Assembly: GCA_026874595.1 (NCBI GenBank)
Contig: CM049311.1
Span: 18,685,676-18,749,675, forward strand
Direction: 5' to 3'
DNA: 64,000 nt
DNA from: Sipunculus nudus
Lineage: Eukaryota > Annelida > Sipuncula > Golfingiida > Sipunculidae
Shown here: piece by piece, positions 22,801 to 36,589 of the stretch
How the letters are laid out: the number at the start of each line of letters is the position of its first letter
Position numbering within the stretch: position 1 is the stretch's first letter
Made by a program: the position numbers and the translations under genes
The notes under the pieces: model-generated
What the model was told of the DNA's origin: nothing
The model's input: only the letters and a program-made list of their open reading frames with translations
Databases searched by the model: none

Positions 22801-24905
22801 TTATGTTCTTCGTCTGAGTCTTCTCCATAACCTGGTTAAGTCATCTGGTCTCGGTCTTGTGTCACTTTGTCAGTATGTCCATATAAACGGAGGGAAACCT
22901 GAATGCACAGAGTCATGCAGGAATGCACGATGACACGCGTTTTAGTAAGACAAAGACTCGTGTAGGTATGAGCGACAATCAGCGCAGTTTGCTCGTTTTG
23001 TGTAGGGTCCATCGGGCCAAATGCCAATTCAGGCCCGCAGCCGACGGGATGAATTAATTGGCGTAGCGGGGACCACGGCCATTTCCTGGTAAAAACTTGG
23101 GAATAAATATACCGGACGGGCTGACCATTTTCTCAGGGCCATAGGAATGTCACCATTCCAGTGTGCCCTCAGACCTGGTCAGACCTGGTCAGACCTAAAA
23201 CGCGTGCCTGCACATCTGTGCGCATGCAGGTGATTGCTGTCCAAAGTTTCGGTCGGTGAGTCCTTCAGGAAAGGACCCGAACGGTTTTTTTTTTTAATTG
23301 CTCGCCGGAAATCTTCCATTTCTGCAGGCAGGTTGGCCAGTCGCAAATATCTGTTTATTGCTTGCCGGAAATCTTCGATTTCTGCAAGCAGGTTGGTCAG
23401 TCGCGGATGTCTGTTTGTCTGTTTGTTGCTTGCCGGAAATCTTCGATTTCTGCAAGCAGGTTGGTCAGTCGCGGATGTCTGTTTGTCTGTTTGTCTGTCT
23501 GTCTGTCTGTGTACTCTCTACAGGCCACAATTTTCCAGCAATTGCTTTCAAACTTATACAGCTGGTAGACAATCAAAAGTCCTCGAGGCCTATTGTTATT
23601 GGCCGACATAGGTCCAAGGTCAAGGTCAAGGTCATCAAAAGTATACAAAACGGTTTTTTGTTCATATCTGTGTTAATATTGGTCGTATCTACTTCAACAG
23701 TAGCTCATTTTAATCGTCATTCCAAGGCCTGTTTTCTGGTGTGTAGCTGACTCAATTTGCGGTAACCATGGTAACGCATTTTTGGGGAAAAGTGCTGATA
23801 TTTTTCTAAATTTGTCAGTTTTAAAGCTACAGAGGTCTAGTTTTTTGCTTCAGGTAGCATTCACCTAGTACTACAAGATTCTATTAAGAGTCTCGCAATA
23901 TCTCGTATAATATCTCGTCAAACGAGATAATTCGAGATTTCAGTAATCTTGCCCTGGAGGCCACAGTTTTGCAGGAATCTTTTTGAAACTGGCATATCTT
24001 AAGTCCTACACTATTATCTCGAAATCAATTTTTCATTTTTTTAATGCGGCCGCTAGGGGGCGCTGGGTGCAAACCTCCCCAACATATCATGTTTTGGCAA
24101 TATCTCCAAAATTATAAGCCTCAATTACAAAAACTATAGTTTATTTTTTTCATCTAAGTCTTCTTCATGAACTCGTTTAGTCATCTGGTCTCAATCTTGT
24201 GTCACTTTGTCTGTGTGTCCGTCTGTTTCTTAGTTGTCCTCAAATCCGCTTGCTTGCCGGTTCTTGCGTCTCACATATAGCCTTCTACAGGACACAGTTT
24301 TGAAAGAATATTTTTAAAACTATTACATCTTATGTCTCACACTAATATCTCGAAACGGATTTTCCATTTTCCAGAATTGGCCGCTAGGGGGCGCTGCACA
24401 TGACCCTCACACACATATCATCATATTGGCCATATCTCTAAAACCCAAAGACTCAATTACATAAACCATAGCTTATGTTCTTCGTCTGAGTCTTCTCCAT
24501 AACCTGGTTAAGTCATCTGGTCTCGGTCTTGTGTCACTTTGTCAGTATGTCCATATAAACGGAGGGAAACCTGAATGCACAGAGTCATGCAGGAATGCAC
24601 GATGACACGCGTTTTAGTAAGACAAAGACTCGTGTAGGTATGAGCGACAATCAGCGCAGTTTGCTCGTTTTGTGTAGGGTCCATCGGGCCAAATGCCAAT
24701 TCAGGCCCGCAGCCGACGGGATGAATTAATTGGCGTAGCGGGGACCACGGCCATTTCCTGGTAAAAACTTGGGAATAAATATACCGGACGGGCTGACCAT
24801 TTTCTCAGGGCCATAGGAATGTCACCATTCCAGTGTGCCCTCAGACCTGGTCAGACCTGGTCAGACCTAAAACGCGTGCCTGCACATCTGTGCGCATGCA
24901 GGTGA
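19890..24905 (+). repeat. Monomers 12-14, canonical
   Basis: Three 1,672-bp copies (starts 19890, 21562, 23234) completing higher-order unit 1. Confidence 0.93.
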
Positions 24906-26577
24906 TTGCTGTCCAAAGTTTCGGTCGGTGAGTCCTTCAGGAAAGGACCCGAACGGTTTTTTTTTTTAATTGCTCGCCGGAAATCTTCCATTTCTGCAGG
25001 CAGGTTGGCCAGTCGCAAATATCTGTTTATTGCTTGCCGGAAATCTTCGATTTCTGCAAGCAGGTTGGTCAGTCGCGGATGTCTGTTTGTCTGTTTGTTG
25101 CTTGCCGGAAATCTTCGATTTCTGCAAGCAGGTTGGTCAGTTGCGGATGTCTGTTTGTCTGTTTGTCTGTCTGTCTGTCTGTGTACTCTCTACAGGCCAC
25201 AATTTTCCAGCAATTGCTTTCAAACTTATACAGCTGGTAGACAATCAAAAGTCCTCGAGGCCTATTGTTATTGGCCGACATAGGTCCAAGGTCAAGGTCA
25301 AGGTCATCAAAAGTATACAAAACGGTTTTTTGTTCATATCTGTGTTAATATTGGTCGTATCTACTTCAACAGTAGCTCATTTTAATCGTCATTCCAAGGC
25401 CTGTTTTCTGGTGTGTAGCTGACTCAATTTGCGGTAACCATGGTAACGCATTTTTGGGGAAAAGTGCTGATATTTTTCTAAATTTGTCAGTTTTAAAGCT
25501 ACAGAGGTCTAGTTTTTTGCTTCAGGTAGCATTCACCTAGTACTACAAGATTCTATTAAGAGTCTCGCAATATCTCGTATAATATCTCGTCAAACGAGAT
25601 AATTCGAGATTTCAGTAATCTTGCCCTGGAGGCCACAGTTTTGCAGGAATCTTTTTGAAACTGGCATATCTTAAGTCCTACACTATTATCTCGAAATCAA
25701 TTTTTCATTTTTTTAATGCGGCCGCTAGGGGGCGCTGGGTGCAAACCTCCCCAACATATCATGTTTTGGCAATATCTCCAAAATTATAAGCCTCAATTAC
25801 AAAAACTATAGTTTATTTTTTTCATCTAAGTCTTCTTCATGAACTCGTTTAGTCATCTGGTCTCAATCTTGTGTCACTTTGTCTGTGTGTCCGTCTGTTT
25901 CTTAGTTGTCCTCAAATCCGCTTGCTTGCCGGTTCTTGCGTCTCACATATAGCCTTCTACAGGACACAGTTTTGAAAGAATATTTTTAAAACTATTACAT
26001 CTTATGTCTCACACTAATATCTCGAAACGGATTTTCCATTTTCCAGAATTGGCCGCTAGGGGGCGCTGCACATGACCCTCACACACATATCATCATATTG
26101 GCCATATCTCTAAAACCCAAAGACTCAATTACATAAACCATAGCTTATGTTCTTCGTCTGAGTCTTCTCCATAACCTGGTTAAGTCATCTGGTCTCGGTC
26201 TTGTGTCACTTTGTCAGTATGTCCATATAAACGGAGGGAAACCTGAATGCACAGAGTCATGCAGGAATGCACGATGACACGCGTTTTAGTAAGACAAAGA
26301 CTCGTGTAGGTATGAGCGACAATCAGCGCAGTTTGCTCGTTTTGTGTAGGGTCCATCGGGCCAAATGCCAATTCAGGCCCGCAGCCGACGGGATGAATTA
26401 ATTGGCGTAGCGGGGACCACGGCCATTTCCTGGTAAAAACTTGGGAATAAATATACCGGACGGGCTGACCATTTTCTCAGGGCCATAGGAATGTCACCAT
26501 TCCAGTGTGCCCTCAGACCTGGTCAGACCTGGTCAGACCTAAAACGCGTGCCTGCACATCTGTGCGCATGCAGGTGA
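24906..26577 (+). repeat. Monomer 15, T-marker copy of higher-order unit 2
   Basis: T at 25142, exactly 8,350 bp from 16792. Confidence 0.95.
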
Positions 26578-28239
26578 TTGCTGTCCAAAGTTTCGGTCGG
26601 TGAGTCCTTCAGGAAAGGACCCGAACGGTTTTTTTTTTTAATTGCTCGCCGGAAATCTTCCATTTCTGCAGGCAGGTTGGCCAGTCGCAAATATCTGTTT
26701 ATTGCTTGCCGGAAATCTTCGATTTCTGCAAGCAGGTTGGTCAGTCGCGGATGTCTGTTTGTCTGTTTGTTGCTTGCCGGAAATCTTCGATTTCTGCAAG
26801 CAGGTTGGTCAGTCGCGGATGTCTGTTTGTCTGTTTGTCTGTCTGTCTGTCTGTGTACTCTCTACAGGCCACAATTTTCCAGCAATTGCTTTCAAACTTA
26901 TACAGCTGGTAGACAATCAAAAGTCCTCGAGGCCTATTGTTATTGGCCGACATAGGTCCAAGGTCAAGGTCAAGGTCATCAAAAGTATACAAAACGGTTT
27001 TTTGTTCATATCTGTGTTAATATTGGTCGTATCTACTTCAACAGTAGCTCATTTTAATCGTCATTCCAAGGCCTGTTTTCTGGTGTGTAGCTGACTCAAT
27101 TTGCGGTAACCATGGTAACGCATTTTTGGGGAAAAGTGCTGATATTTTTCTAAATTTGTCAGTTTTAAAGCTACAGAGGTCTAGTTTTTTGCTTCAGGTA
27201 GCATTCACCTAGTACTACAAGATTCTATTAAGAGTCTCGCAATATCTCGTATAATATCTCGTCAAACGAGATAATTCGAGATTTCAGTAATCTTGCCCTG
27301 GAGGCCACAGTTTTGCAGGAATCTTTTTGAAACTGGCATATCTTAAGTCCTACACTATTATCTCGAAATCAATTTTTCATTTTTTTAATGCGGCCGCTAG
27401 GGGGCGCTGGGTGCAAACCTCCCCAACATATCATGTTTTGGCAATATCTCCAAAATTATAAGCCTCAATTACAAAAACTATAGTTTATTTTTTTCATCTA
27501 AGTCTTCTTCATGAACTCGTTTAGTCATCTGGTCTCAATCTTGTGTCACTTTGTCTGTGTGTCCGTCTGTTTCTTAGTTGTCCTCAAATCCGCTTGCTTG
27601 CCGGTTCTTGCGTCTCACATATAGCCTTCTACAGGACACAGTTTTGAAAGAATATTTTTAAAACTATTACATCTTATGTCTCACACTAATATCTCGAAAC
27701 GGATTTTCCATTTTCCAGAATTGGCCGCTAGGGGGCGCTGCACATGACCCTCACACACATATCATCATATTGGCCATATCTCTAAAACCCAAAGACTCAA
27801 TTACATAAACCATAGCTTATGTTCTTCGTCTGAGTCTTCTCCATAACCTGGTTAAGTCATCTGGTCTCGGTCTTGTGTCACTTTGTCAGTATGTCCATAT
27901 AAACGGAGGGAAACCTGAATGCACAGAGTCATGCAGGAATGCACGATGACACGCGTTTTAGTAAGACAAAGACTCGTGTAGGTATGAGCGACAATCAGCG
28001 CAGTTTGCTCGTTTTGTGTAGGGTCCATCGGGCCAAATGCCAATTCAGGCCCGCAGCCGACGGGATGAATTAATTGGCGTAGCGGGGACCACGGCCATTT
28101 CCTGGTAAAAACTTGGGAATAAATATACCGGACGGGCTGACCATTTTCTCAGGGCCATAGGAATGTCACCATTCCAGTGTGCCCTCAGACCTGGTCAGAC
28201 CTAAAACGCGTGCCTGCACATCTGTGCGCATGCAGGTGA
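26578..28239 (+). repeat. Monomer 16, short copy of higher-order unit 2
   Basis: Length 1,662 bp, lacking one 10-bp unit. It has the majority base at the two private sites of monomer 11. Confidence 0.95.
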
Positions 28240-29911
28240 TTGCTGTCCAAAGTTTCGGTCGGTGAGTCCTTCAGGAAAGGACCCGAACGTTTTTTTTTTT
28301 TAATTGCTCGCCGGAAATCTTCCATTTCTGCAGGCAGGTTGGCCAGTCGCAAATATCTGTTTATTGCTTGCCGGAAATCTTCGATTTCTGCAAGCAGGTT
28401 GGTCAGTCGCGGATGTCTGTTTGTCTGTTTGTTGCTTGCCGGAAATCTTCGATTTCTGCAAGCAGGTTGGTCAGTCGCGGATGTCTGTTTGTCTGTTTGT
28501 CTGTCTGTCTGTCTGTGTACTCTCTACAGGCCACAATTTTCCAGCAATTGCTTTCAAACTTATACAGCTGGTAGACAATCAAAAGTCCTCGAGGCCTATT
28601 GTTATTGGCCGACATAGGTCCAAGGTCAAGGTCAAGGTCATCAAAAGTATACAAAACGGTTTTTTGTTCATATCTGTGTTAATATTGGTCGTATCTACTT
28701 CAACAGTAGCTCATTTTAATCGTCATTCCAAGGCCTGTTTTCTGGTGTGTAGCTGACTCAATTTGCGGTAACCATGGTAACGCATTTTTGGGGAAAAGTG
28801 CTGATATTTTTCTAAATTTGTCAGTTTTAAAGCTACAGAGGTCTAGTTTTTTGCTTCAGGTAGCATTCACCTAGTACTACAAGATTCTATTAAGAGTCTC
28901 GCAATATCTCGTATAATATCTCGTCAAACGAGATAATTCGAGATTTCAGTAATCTTGCCCTGGAGGCCACAGTTTTGCAGGAATCTTTTTGAAACTGGCA
29001 TATCTTAAGTCCTACACTATTATCTCGAAATCAATTTTTCATTTTTTTAATGCGGCCGCTAGGGGGCGCTGGGTGCAAACCTCCCCAACATATCATGTTT
29101 TGGCAATATCTCCAAAATTATAAGCCTCAATTACAAAAACTATAGTTTATTTTTTTCATCTAAGTCTTCTTCATGAACTCGTTTAGTCATCTGGTCTCAA
29201 TCTTGTGTCACTTTGTCTGTGTGTCCGTCTGTTTCTTAGTTGTCCTCAAATCCGCTTGCTTGCCGGTTCTTGCGTCTCACATATAGCCTTCTACAGGACA
29301 CAGTTTTGAAAGAATATTTTTAAAACTATTACATCTTATGTCTCACACTAATATCTCGAAACGGATTTTCCATTTTCCAGAATTGGCCGCTAGGGGGCGC
29401 TGCACATGACCCTCACACACATATCATCATATTGGCCATATCTCTAAAACCCAAAGACTCAATTACATAAACCATAGCTTATGTTCTTCGTCTGAGTCTT
29501 CTCCATAACCTGGTTAAGTCATCTGGTCTCGGTCTTGTGTCACTTTGTCAGTATGTCCATATAAACGGAGGGAAACCTGAATGCACAGAGTCATGCAGGA
29601 ATGCACGATGACACGCGTTTTAGTAAGACAAAGACTCGTGTAGGTATGAGCGACAATCAGCGCAGTTTGCTCGTTTTGTGTAGGGTCCATCGGGCCAAAT
29701 GCCAATTCAGGCCCGCAGCCGACGGGATGAATTAATTGGCGTAGCGGGGACCACGGCCATTTCCTGGTAAAAACTTGGGAATAAATATACCGGACGGGCT
29801 GACCATTTTCTCAGGGCCATAGGAATGTCACCATTCCAGTGTGCCCTCAGACCTGGTCAGACCTGGTCAGACCTAAAACGCGTGCCTGCACATCTGTGCG
29901 CATGCAGGTGA
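28240..29911 (+). repeat. Monomer 17, G-to-T at offset 50
   Basis: T at 28290 extends the T-run to 12. It is the first occurrence of this variant in the window. Confidence 0.95.
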
Positions 29912-32900
29912 TTGCTGTCCAAAGTTTCGGTCGGTGAGTCCTTCAGGAAAGGACCCGAACGGTTTTTTTTTTTAATTGCTCGCCGGAAATCTTCCATTTC
30001 TGCAGGCAGGTTGGCCAGTCGCAAATATCTGTTTATTGCTTGCCGGAAATCTTCGATTTCTGCAAGCAGGTTGGTCAGTCGCGGATGTCTGTTTGTCTGT
30101 TTGTTGCTTGCCGGAAATCTTCGATTTCTGCAAGCAGGTTGGTCAGTCGCGGATGTCTGTTTGTCTGTTTGTCTGTCTGTCTGTCTGTGTACTCTCTACA
30201 GGCCACAATTTTCCAGCAATTGCTTTCAAACTTATACAGCTGGTAGACAATCAAAAGTCCTCGAGGCCTATTGTTATTGGCCGACATAGGTCCAAGGTCA
30301 AGGTCAAGGTCATCAAAAGTATACAAAACGGTTTTTTGTTCATATCTGTGTTAATATTGGTCGTATCTACTTCAACAGTAGCTCATTTTAATCGTCATTC
30401 CAAGGCCTGTTTTCTGGTGTGTAGCTGACTCAATTTGCGGTAACCATGGTAACGCATTTTTGGGGAAAAGTGCTGATATTTTTCTAAATTTGTCAGTTTT
30501 AAAGCTACAGAGGTCTAGTTTTTTGCTTCAGGTAGCATTCACCTAGTACTACAAGATTCTATTAAGAGTCTCGCAATATCTCGTATAATATCTCGTCAAA
30601 CGAGATAATTCGAGATTTCAGTAATCTTGCCCTGGAGGCCACAGTTTTGCAGGAATCTTTTTGAAACTGGCATATCTTAAGTCCTACACTATTATCTCGA
30701 AATCAATTTTTCATTTTTTTAATGCGGCCGCTAGGGGGCGCTGGGTGCAAACCTCCCCAACATATCATGTTTTGGCAATATCTCCAAAATTATAAGCCTC
30801 AATTACAAAAACTATAGTTTATTTTTTTCATCTAAGTCTTCTTCATGAACTCGTTTAGTCATCTGGTCTCAATCTTGTGTCACTTTGTCTGTGTGTCCGT
30901 CTGTTTCTTAGTTGTCCTCAAATCCGCTTGCTTGCCGGTTCTTGCGTCTCACATATAGCCTTCTACAGGACACAGTTTTGAAAGAATATTTTTAAAACTA
31001 TTACATCTTATGTCTCACACTAATATCTCGAAACGGATTTTCCATTTTCCAGAATTGGCCGCTAGGGGGCGCTGCACATGACCCTCACACACATATCATC
31101 ATATTGGCCATATCTCTAAAACCCAAAGACTCAATTACATAAACCATAGCTTATGTTCTTCGTCTGAGTCTTCTCCATAACCTGGTTAAGTCATCTGGTC
31201 TCGGTCTTGTGTCACTTTGTCAGTATGTCCATATAAACGGAGGGAAACCTGAATGCACAGAGTCATGCAGGAATGCACGATGACACGCGTTTTAGTAAGA
31301 CAAAGACTCGTGTAGGTATGAGCGACAATCAGCGCAGTTTGCTCGTTTTGTGTAGGGTCCATCGGGCCAAATGCCAATTCAGGCCCGCAGCCGACGGGAT
31401 GAATTAATTGGCGTAGCGGGGACCACGGCCATTTCCTGGTAAAAACTTGGGAATAAATATACCGGACGGGCTGACCATTTTCTCAGGGCCATAGGAATGT
31501 CACCATTCCAGTGTGCCCTCAGACCTGGTCAGACCTGGTCAGACCTAAAACGCGTGCCTGCACATCTGTGCGCATGCAGGTGATTGCTGTCCAAAGTTTC
31601 GGTCGGTGAGTCCTTCAGGAAAGGACCCGAACGGTTTTTTTTTTTAATTGCTCGCCGGAAATCTTCCATTTCTGCAGGCAGGTTGGCCAGTCGCAAATAT
31701 CTGTTTATTGCTTGCCGGAAATCTTCGATTTCTGCAAGCAGGTTGGTCAGTCGCGGATGTCTGTTTGTCTGTTTGTTGCTTGCCGGAAATCTTCGATTTC
31801 TGCAAGCAGGTTGGTCAGTCGCGGATGTCTGTTTGTCTGTTTGTCTGTCTGTCTGTCTGTGTACTCTCTACAGGCCACAATTTTCCAGCAATTGCTTTCA
31901 AACTTATACAGCTGGTAGACAATCAAAAGTCCTCGAGGCCTATTGTTATTGGCCGACATAGGTCCAAGGTCAAGGTCAAGGTCATCAAAAGTATACAAAA
32001 CGGTTTTTTGTTCATATCTGTGTTAATATTGGTCGTATCTACTTCAACAGTAGCTCATTTTAATCGTCATTCCAAGGCCTGTTTTCTGGTGTGTAGCTGA
32101 CTCAATTTGCGGTAACCATGGTAACGCATTTTTGGGGAAAAGTGCTGATATTTTTCTAAATTTGTCAGTTTTAAAGCTACAGAGGTCTAGTTTTTTGCTT
32201 CAGGTAGCATTCACCTAGTACTACAAGATTCTATTAAGAGTCTCGCAATATCTCGTATAATATCTCGTCAAACGAGATAATTCGAGATTTCAGTAATCTT
32301 GCCCTGGAGGCCACAGTTTTGCAGGAATCTTTTTGAAACTGGCATATCTTAAGTCCTACACTATTATCTCGAAATCAATTTTTCATTTTTTTAATGCGGC
32401 CGCTAGGGGGCGCTGGGTGCAAACCTCCCCAACATATCATGTTTTGGCAATATCTCCAAAATTATAAGCCTCAATTACAAAAACTATAGTTTATTTTTTT
32501 CATCTAAGTCTTCTTCATGAACTCGTTTAGTCATCTGGTCTCAATCTTGTGTCACTTTGTCTGTGTGTCCGTCTGTTTCTTAGTTGTCCTCAAATCCGCT
32601 TGCTTGCCGGTTCTTGCGTCTCACATATAGCCTTCTACAGGACACAGTTTTGAAAGAATATTTTTAAAACTATTACATCTTATGTCTCACACTAATATCT
32701 CGAAACGGATTTTCCATTTTCCAGAATTGGCCGCTAGGGGGCGCTGCACATGACCCTCACACACATATCATCATATTGGCCATATCTCTAAAACCCAAAG
32801 ACTCAATTACATAAACCATAGCTTATGTTCTTCGTCTGAGTCTTCTCCATAACCTGGTTAAGTCATCTGGTCTCGGTCTTGTGTCACTTTGTCAGTATGT

Positions 32901-33255
32901 CCATATAAACGGAGGGAAACCTGAATGCACAGAGTCATGCAGGAATGCACGATGACACGCGTTTTAGTAAGACAAAGACTCGTGTAGGTATGAGCGACAA
33001 TCAGCGCAGTTTGCTCGTTTTGTGTAGGGTCCATCGGGCCAAATGCCAATTCAGGCCCGCAGCCGACGGGATGAATTAATTGGCGTAGCGGGGACCACGG
33101 CCATTTCCTGGTAAAAACTTGGGAATAAATATACCGGACGGGCTGACCATTTTCTCAGGGCCATAGGAATGTCACCATTCCAGTGTGCCCTCAGACCTGG
33201 TCAGACCTGGTCAGACCTAAAACGCGTGCCTGCACATCTGTGCGCATGCAGGTGA
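29912..33255 (+). repeat. Monomers 18-19, canonical
   Basis: Two 1,672-bp copies (29912, 31584) completing higher-order unit 2. Confidence 0.93.
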
Positions 33256-34927
33256 TTGCTGTCCAAAGTTTCGGTCGGTGAGTCCTTCAGGAAAGGACCC
33301 GAACGGTTTTTTTTTTTAATTGCTCGCCGGAAATCTTCCATTTCTGCAGGCAGGTTGGCCAGTCGCAAATATCTGTTTATTGCTTGCCGGAAATCTTCGA
33401 TTTCTGCAAGCAGGTTGGTCAGTCGCGGATGTCTGTTTGTCTGTTTGTTGCTTGCCGGAAATCTTCGATTTCTGCAAGCAGGTTGGTCAGTTGCGGATGT
33501 CTGTTTGTCTGTTTGTCTGTCTGTCTGTCTGTGTACTCTCTACAGGCCACAATTTTCCAGCAATTGCTTTCAAACTTATACAGCTGGTAGACAATCAAAA
33601 GTCCTCGAGGCCTATTGTTATTGGCCGACATAGGTCCAAGGTCAAGGTCAAGGTCATCAAAAGTATACAAAACGGTTTTTTGTTCATATCTGTGTTAATA
33701 TTGGTCGTATCTACTTCAACAGTAGCTCATTTTAATCGTCATTCCAAGGCCTGTTTTCTGGTGTGTAGCTGACTCAATTTGCGGTAACCATGGTAACGCA
33801 TTTTTGGGGAAAAGTGCTGATATTTTTCTAAATTTGTCAGTTTTAAAGCTACAGAGGTCTAGTTTTTTGCTTCAGGTAGCATTCACCTAGTACTACAAGA
33901 TTCTATTAAGAGTCTCGCAATATCTCGTATAATATCTCGTCAAACGAGATAATTCGAGATTTCAGTAATCTTGCCCTGGAGGCCACAGTTTTGCAGGAAT
34001 CTTTTTGAAACTGGCATATCTTAAGTCCTACACTATTATCTCGAAATCAATTTTTCATTTTTTTAATGCGGCCGCTAGGGGGCGCTGGGTGCAAACCTCC
34101 CCAACATATCATGTTTTGGCAATATCTCCAAAATTATAAGCCTCAATTACAAAAACTATAGTTTATTTTTTTCATCTAAGTCTTCTTCATGAACTCGTTT
34201 AGTCATCTGGTCTCAATCTTGTGTCACTTTGTCTGTGTGTCCGTCTGTTTCTTAGTTGTCCTCAAATCCGCTTGCTTGCCGGTTCTTGCGTCTCACATAT
34301 AGCCTTCTACAGGACACAGTTTTGAAAGAATATTTTTAAAACTATTACATCTTATGTCTCACACTAATATCTCGAAACGGATTTTCCATTTTCCAGAATT
34401 GGCCGCTAGGGGGCGCTGCACATGACCCTCACACACATATCATCATATTGGCCATATCTCTAAAACCCAAAGACTCAATTACATAAACCATAGCTTATGT
34501 TCTTCGTCTGAGTCTTCTCCATAACCTGGTTAAGTCATCTGGTCTCGGTCTTGTGTCACTTTGTCAGTATGTCCATATAAACGGAGGGAAACCTGAATGC
34601 ACAGAGTCATGCAGGAATGCACGATGACACGCGTTTTAGTAAGACAAAGACTCGTGTAGGTATGAGCGACAATCAGCGCAGTTTGCTCGTTTTGTGTAGG
34701 GTCCATCGGGCCAAATGCCAATTCAGGCCCGCAGCCGACGGGATGAATTAATTGGCGTAGCGGGGACCACGGCCATTTCCTGGTAAAAACTTGGGAATAA
34801 ATATACCGGACGGGCTGACCATTTTCTCAGGGCCATAGGAATGTCACCATTCCAGTGTGCCCTCAGACCTGGTCAGACCTGGTCAGACCTAAAACGCGTG
34901 CCTGCACATCTGTGCGCATGCAGGTGA
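33256..34927 (+). repeat. Monomer 20, T-marker copy of higher-order unit 3
   Basis: T at 33492, exactly 8,350 bp from 25142. Confidence 0.95.
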
Positions 34928-36589
34928 TTGCTGTCCAAAGTTTCGGTCGGTGAGTCCTTCAGGAAAGGACCCGAACGTTTTTTTTTTTTAATTGCTCGCC
35001 GGAAATCTTCCATTTCTGCAGGCAGGTTGGCCAGTCGCAAATATCTGTTTATTGCTTGCCGGAAATCTTCGATTTCTGCAAGCAGGTTGGTCAGTCGCGG
35101 ATGTCTGTTTGTCTGTTTGTTGCTTGCCGGAAATCTTCGATTTCTGCAAGCAGGTTGGTCAGTCGCGGATGTCTGTTTGTCTGTTTGTCTGTCTGTCTGT
35201 CTGTGTACTCTCTACAGGCCACAATTTTCCAGCAATTGCTTTCAAACTTATACAGCTGGTAGACAATCAAAAGTCCTCGAGGCCTATTGTTATTGGCCGA
35301 CATAGGTCCAAGGTCAAGGTCAAGGTCATCAAAAGTATACAAAACGGTTTTTTGTTCATATCTGTGTTAATATTGGTCGTATCTACTTCAACAGTAGCTC
35401 ATTTTAATCGTCATTCCAAGGCCTGTTTTCTGGTGTGTAGCTGACTCAATTTGCGGTAACCATGGTAACGCATTTTTGGGGAAAAGTGCTGATATTTTTC
35501 TAAATTTGTCAGTTTTAAAGCTACAGAGGTCTAGTTTTTTGCTTCAGGTAGCATTCACCTAGTACTACAAGATTCTATTAAGAGTCTCGCAATATCTCGT
35601 ATAATATCTCGTCAAACGAGATAATTCGAGATTTCAGTAATCTTGCCCTGGAGGCCACAGTTTTGCAGGAATCTTTTTGAAACTGGCATATCTTAAGTCC
35701 TACACTATTATCTCGAAATCAATTTTTCATTTTTTTAATGCGGCCGCTAGGGGGCGCTGGGTGCAAACCTCCCCAACATATCATGTTTTGGCAATATCTC
35801 CAAAATTATAAGCCTCAATTACAAAAACTATAGTTTATTTTTTTCATCTAAGTCTTCTTCATGAACTCGTTTAGTCATCTGGTCTCAATCTTGTGTCACT
35901 TTGTCTGTGTGTCCGTCTGTTTCTTAGTTGTCCTCAAATCCGCTTGCTTGCCGGTTCTTGCGTCTCACATATAGCCTTCTACAGGACACAGTTTTGAAAG
36001 AATATTTTTAAAACTATTACATCTTATGTCTCACACTAATATCTCGAAACGGATTTTCCATTTTCCAGAATTGGCCGCTAGGGGGCGCTGCACATGACCC
36101 TCACACACATATCATCATATTGGCCATATCTCTAAAACCCAAAGACTCAATTACATAAACCATAGCTTATGTTCTTCGTCTGAGTCTTCTCCATAACCTG
36201 GTTAAGTCATCTGGTCTCGGTCTTGTGTCACTTTGTCAGTATGTCCATATAAACGGAGGGAAACCTGAATGCACAGAGTCATGCAGGAATGCACGATGAC
36301 ACGCGTTTTAGTAAGACAAAGACTCGTGTAGGTATGAGCGACAATCAGCGCAGTTTGCTCGTTTTGTGTAGGGTCCATCGGGCCAAATGCCAATTCAGGC
36401 CCGCAGCCGACGGGATGAATTAATTGGCGTAGCGGGGACCACGGCCATTTCCTGGTAAAAACTTGGGAATAAATATACCGGACGGGCTGACCATTTTCTC
36501 AGGGCCATAGGAATGTCACCATTCCAGTGTGCCCTCAGACCTGGTCAGACCTAAAACGCGTGCCTGCACATCTGTGCGCATGCAGGTGA
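34928..36589 (+). repeat. Monomer 21, short copy of higher-order unit 3 with G-to-T
   Basis: Length 1,662 bp. T at 34978 is absent from the equivalent monomers 11 and 16, so this copy probably received it from a neighbour by exchange or conversion. Confidence 0.95.
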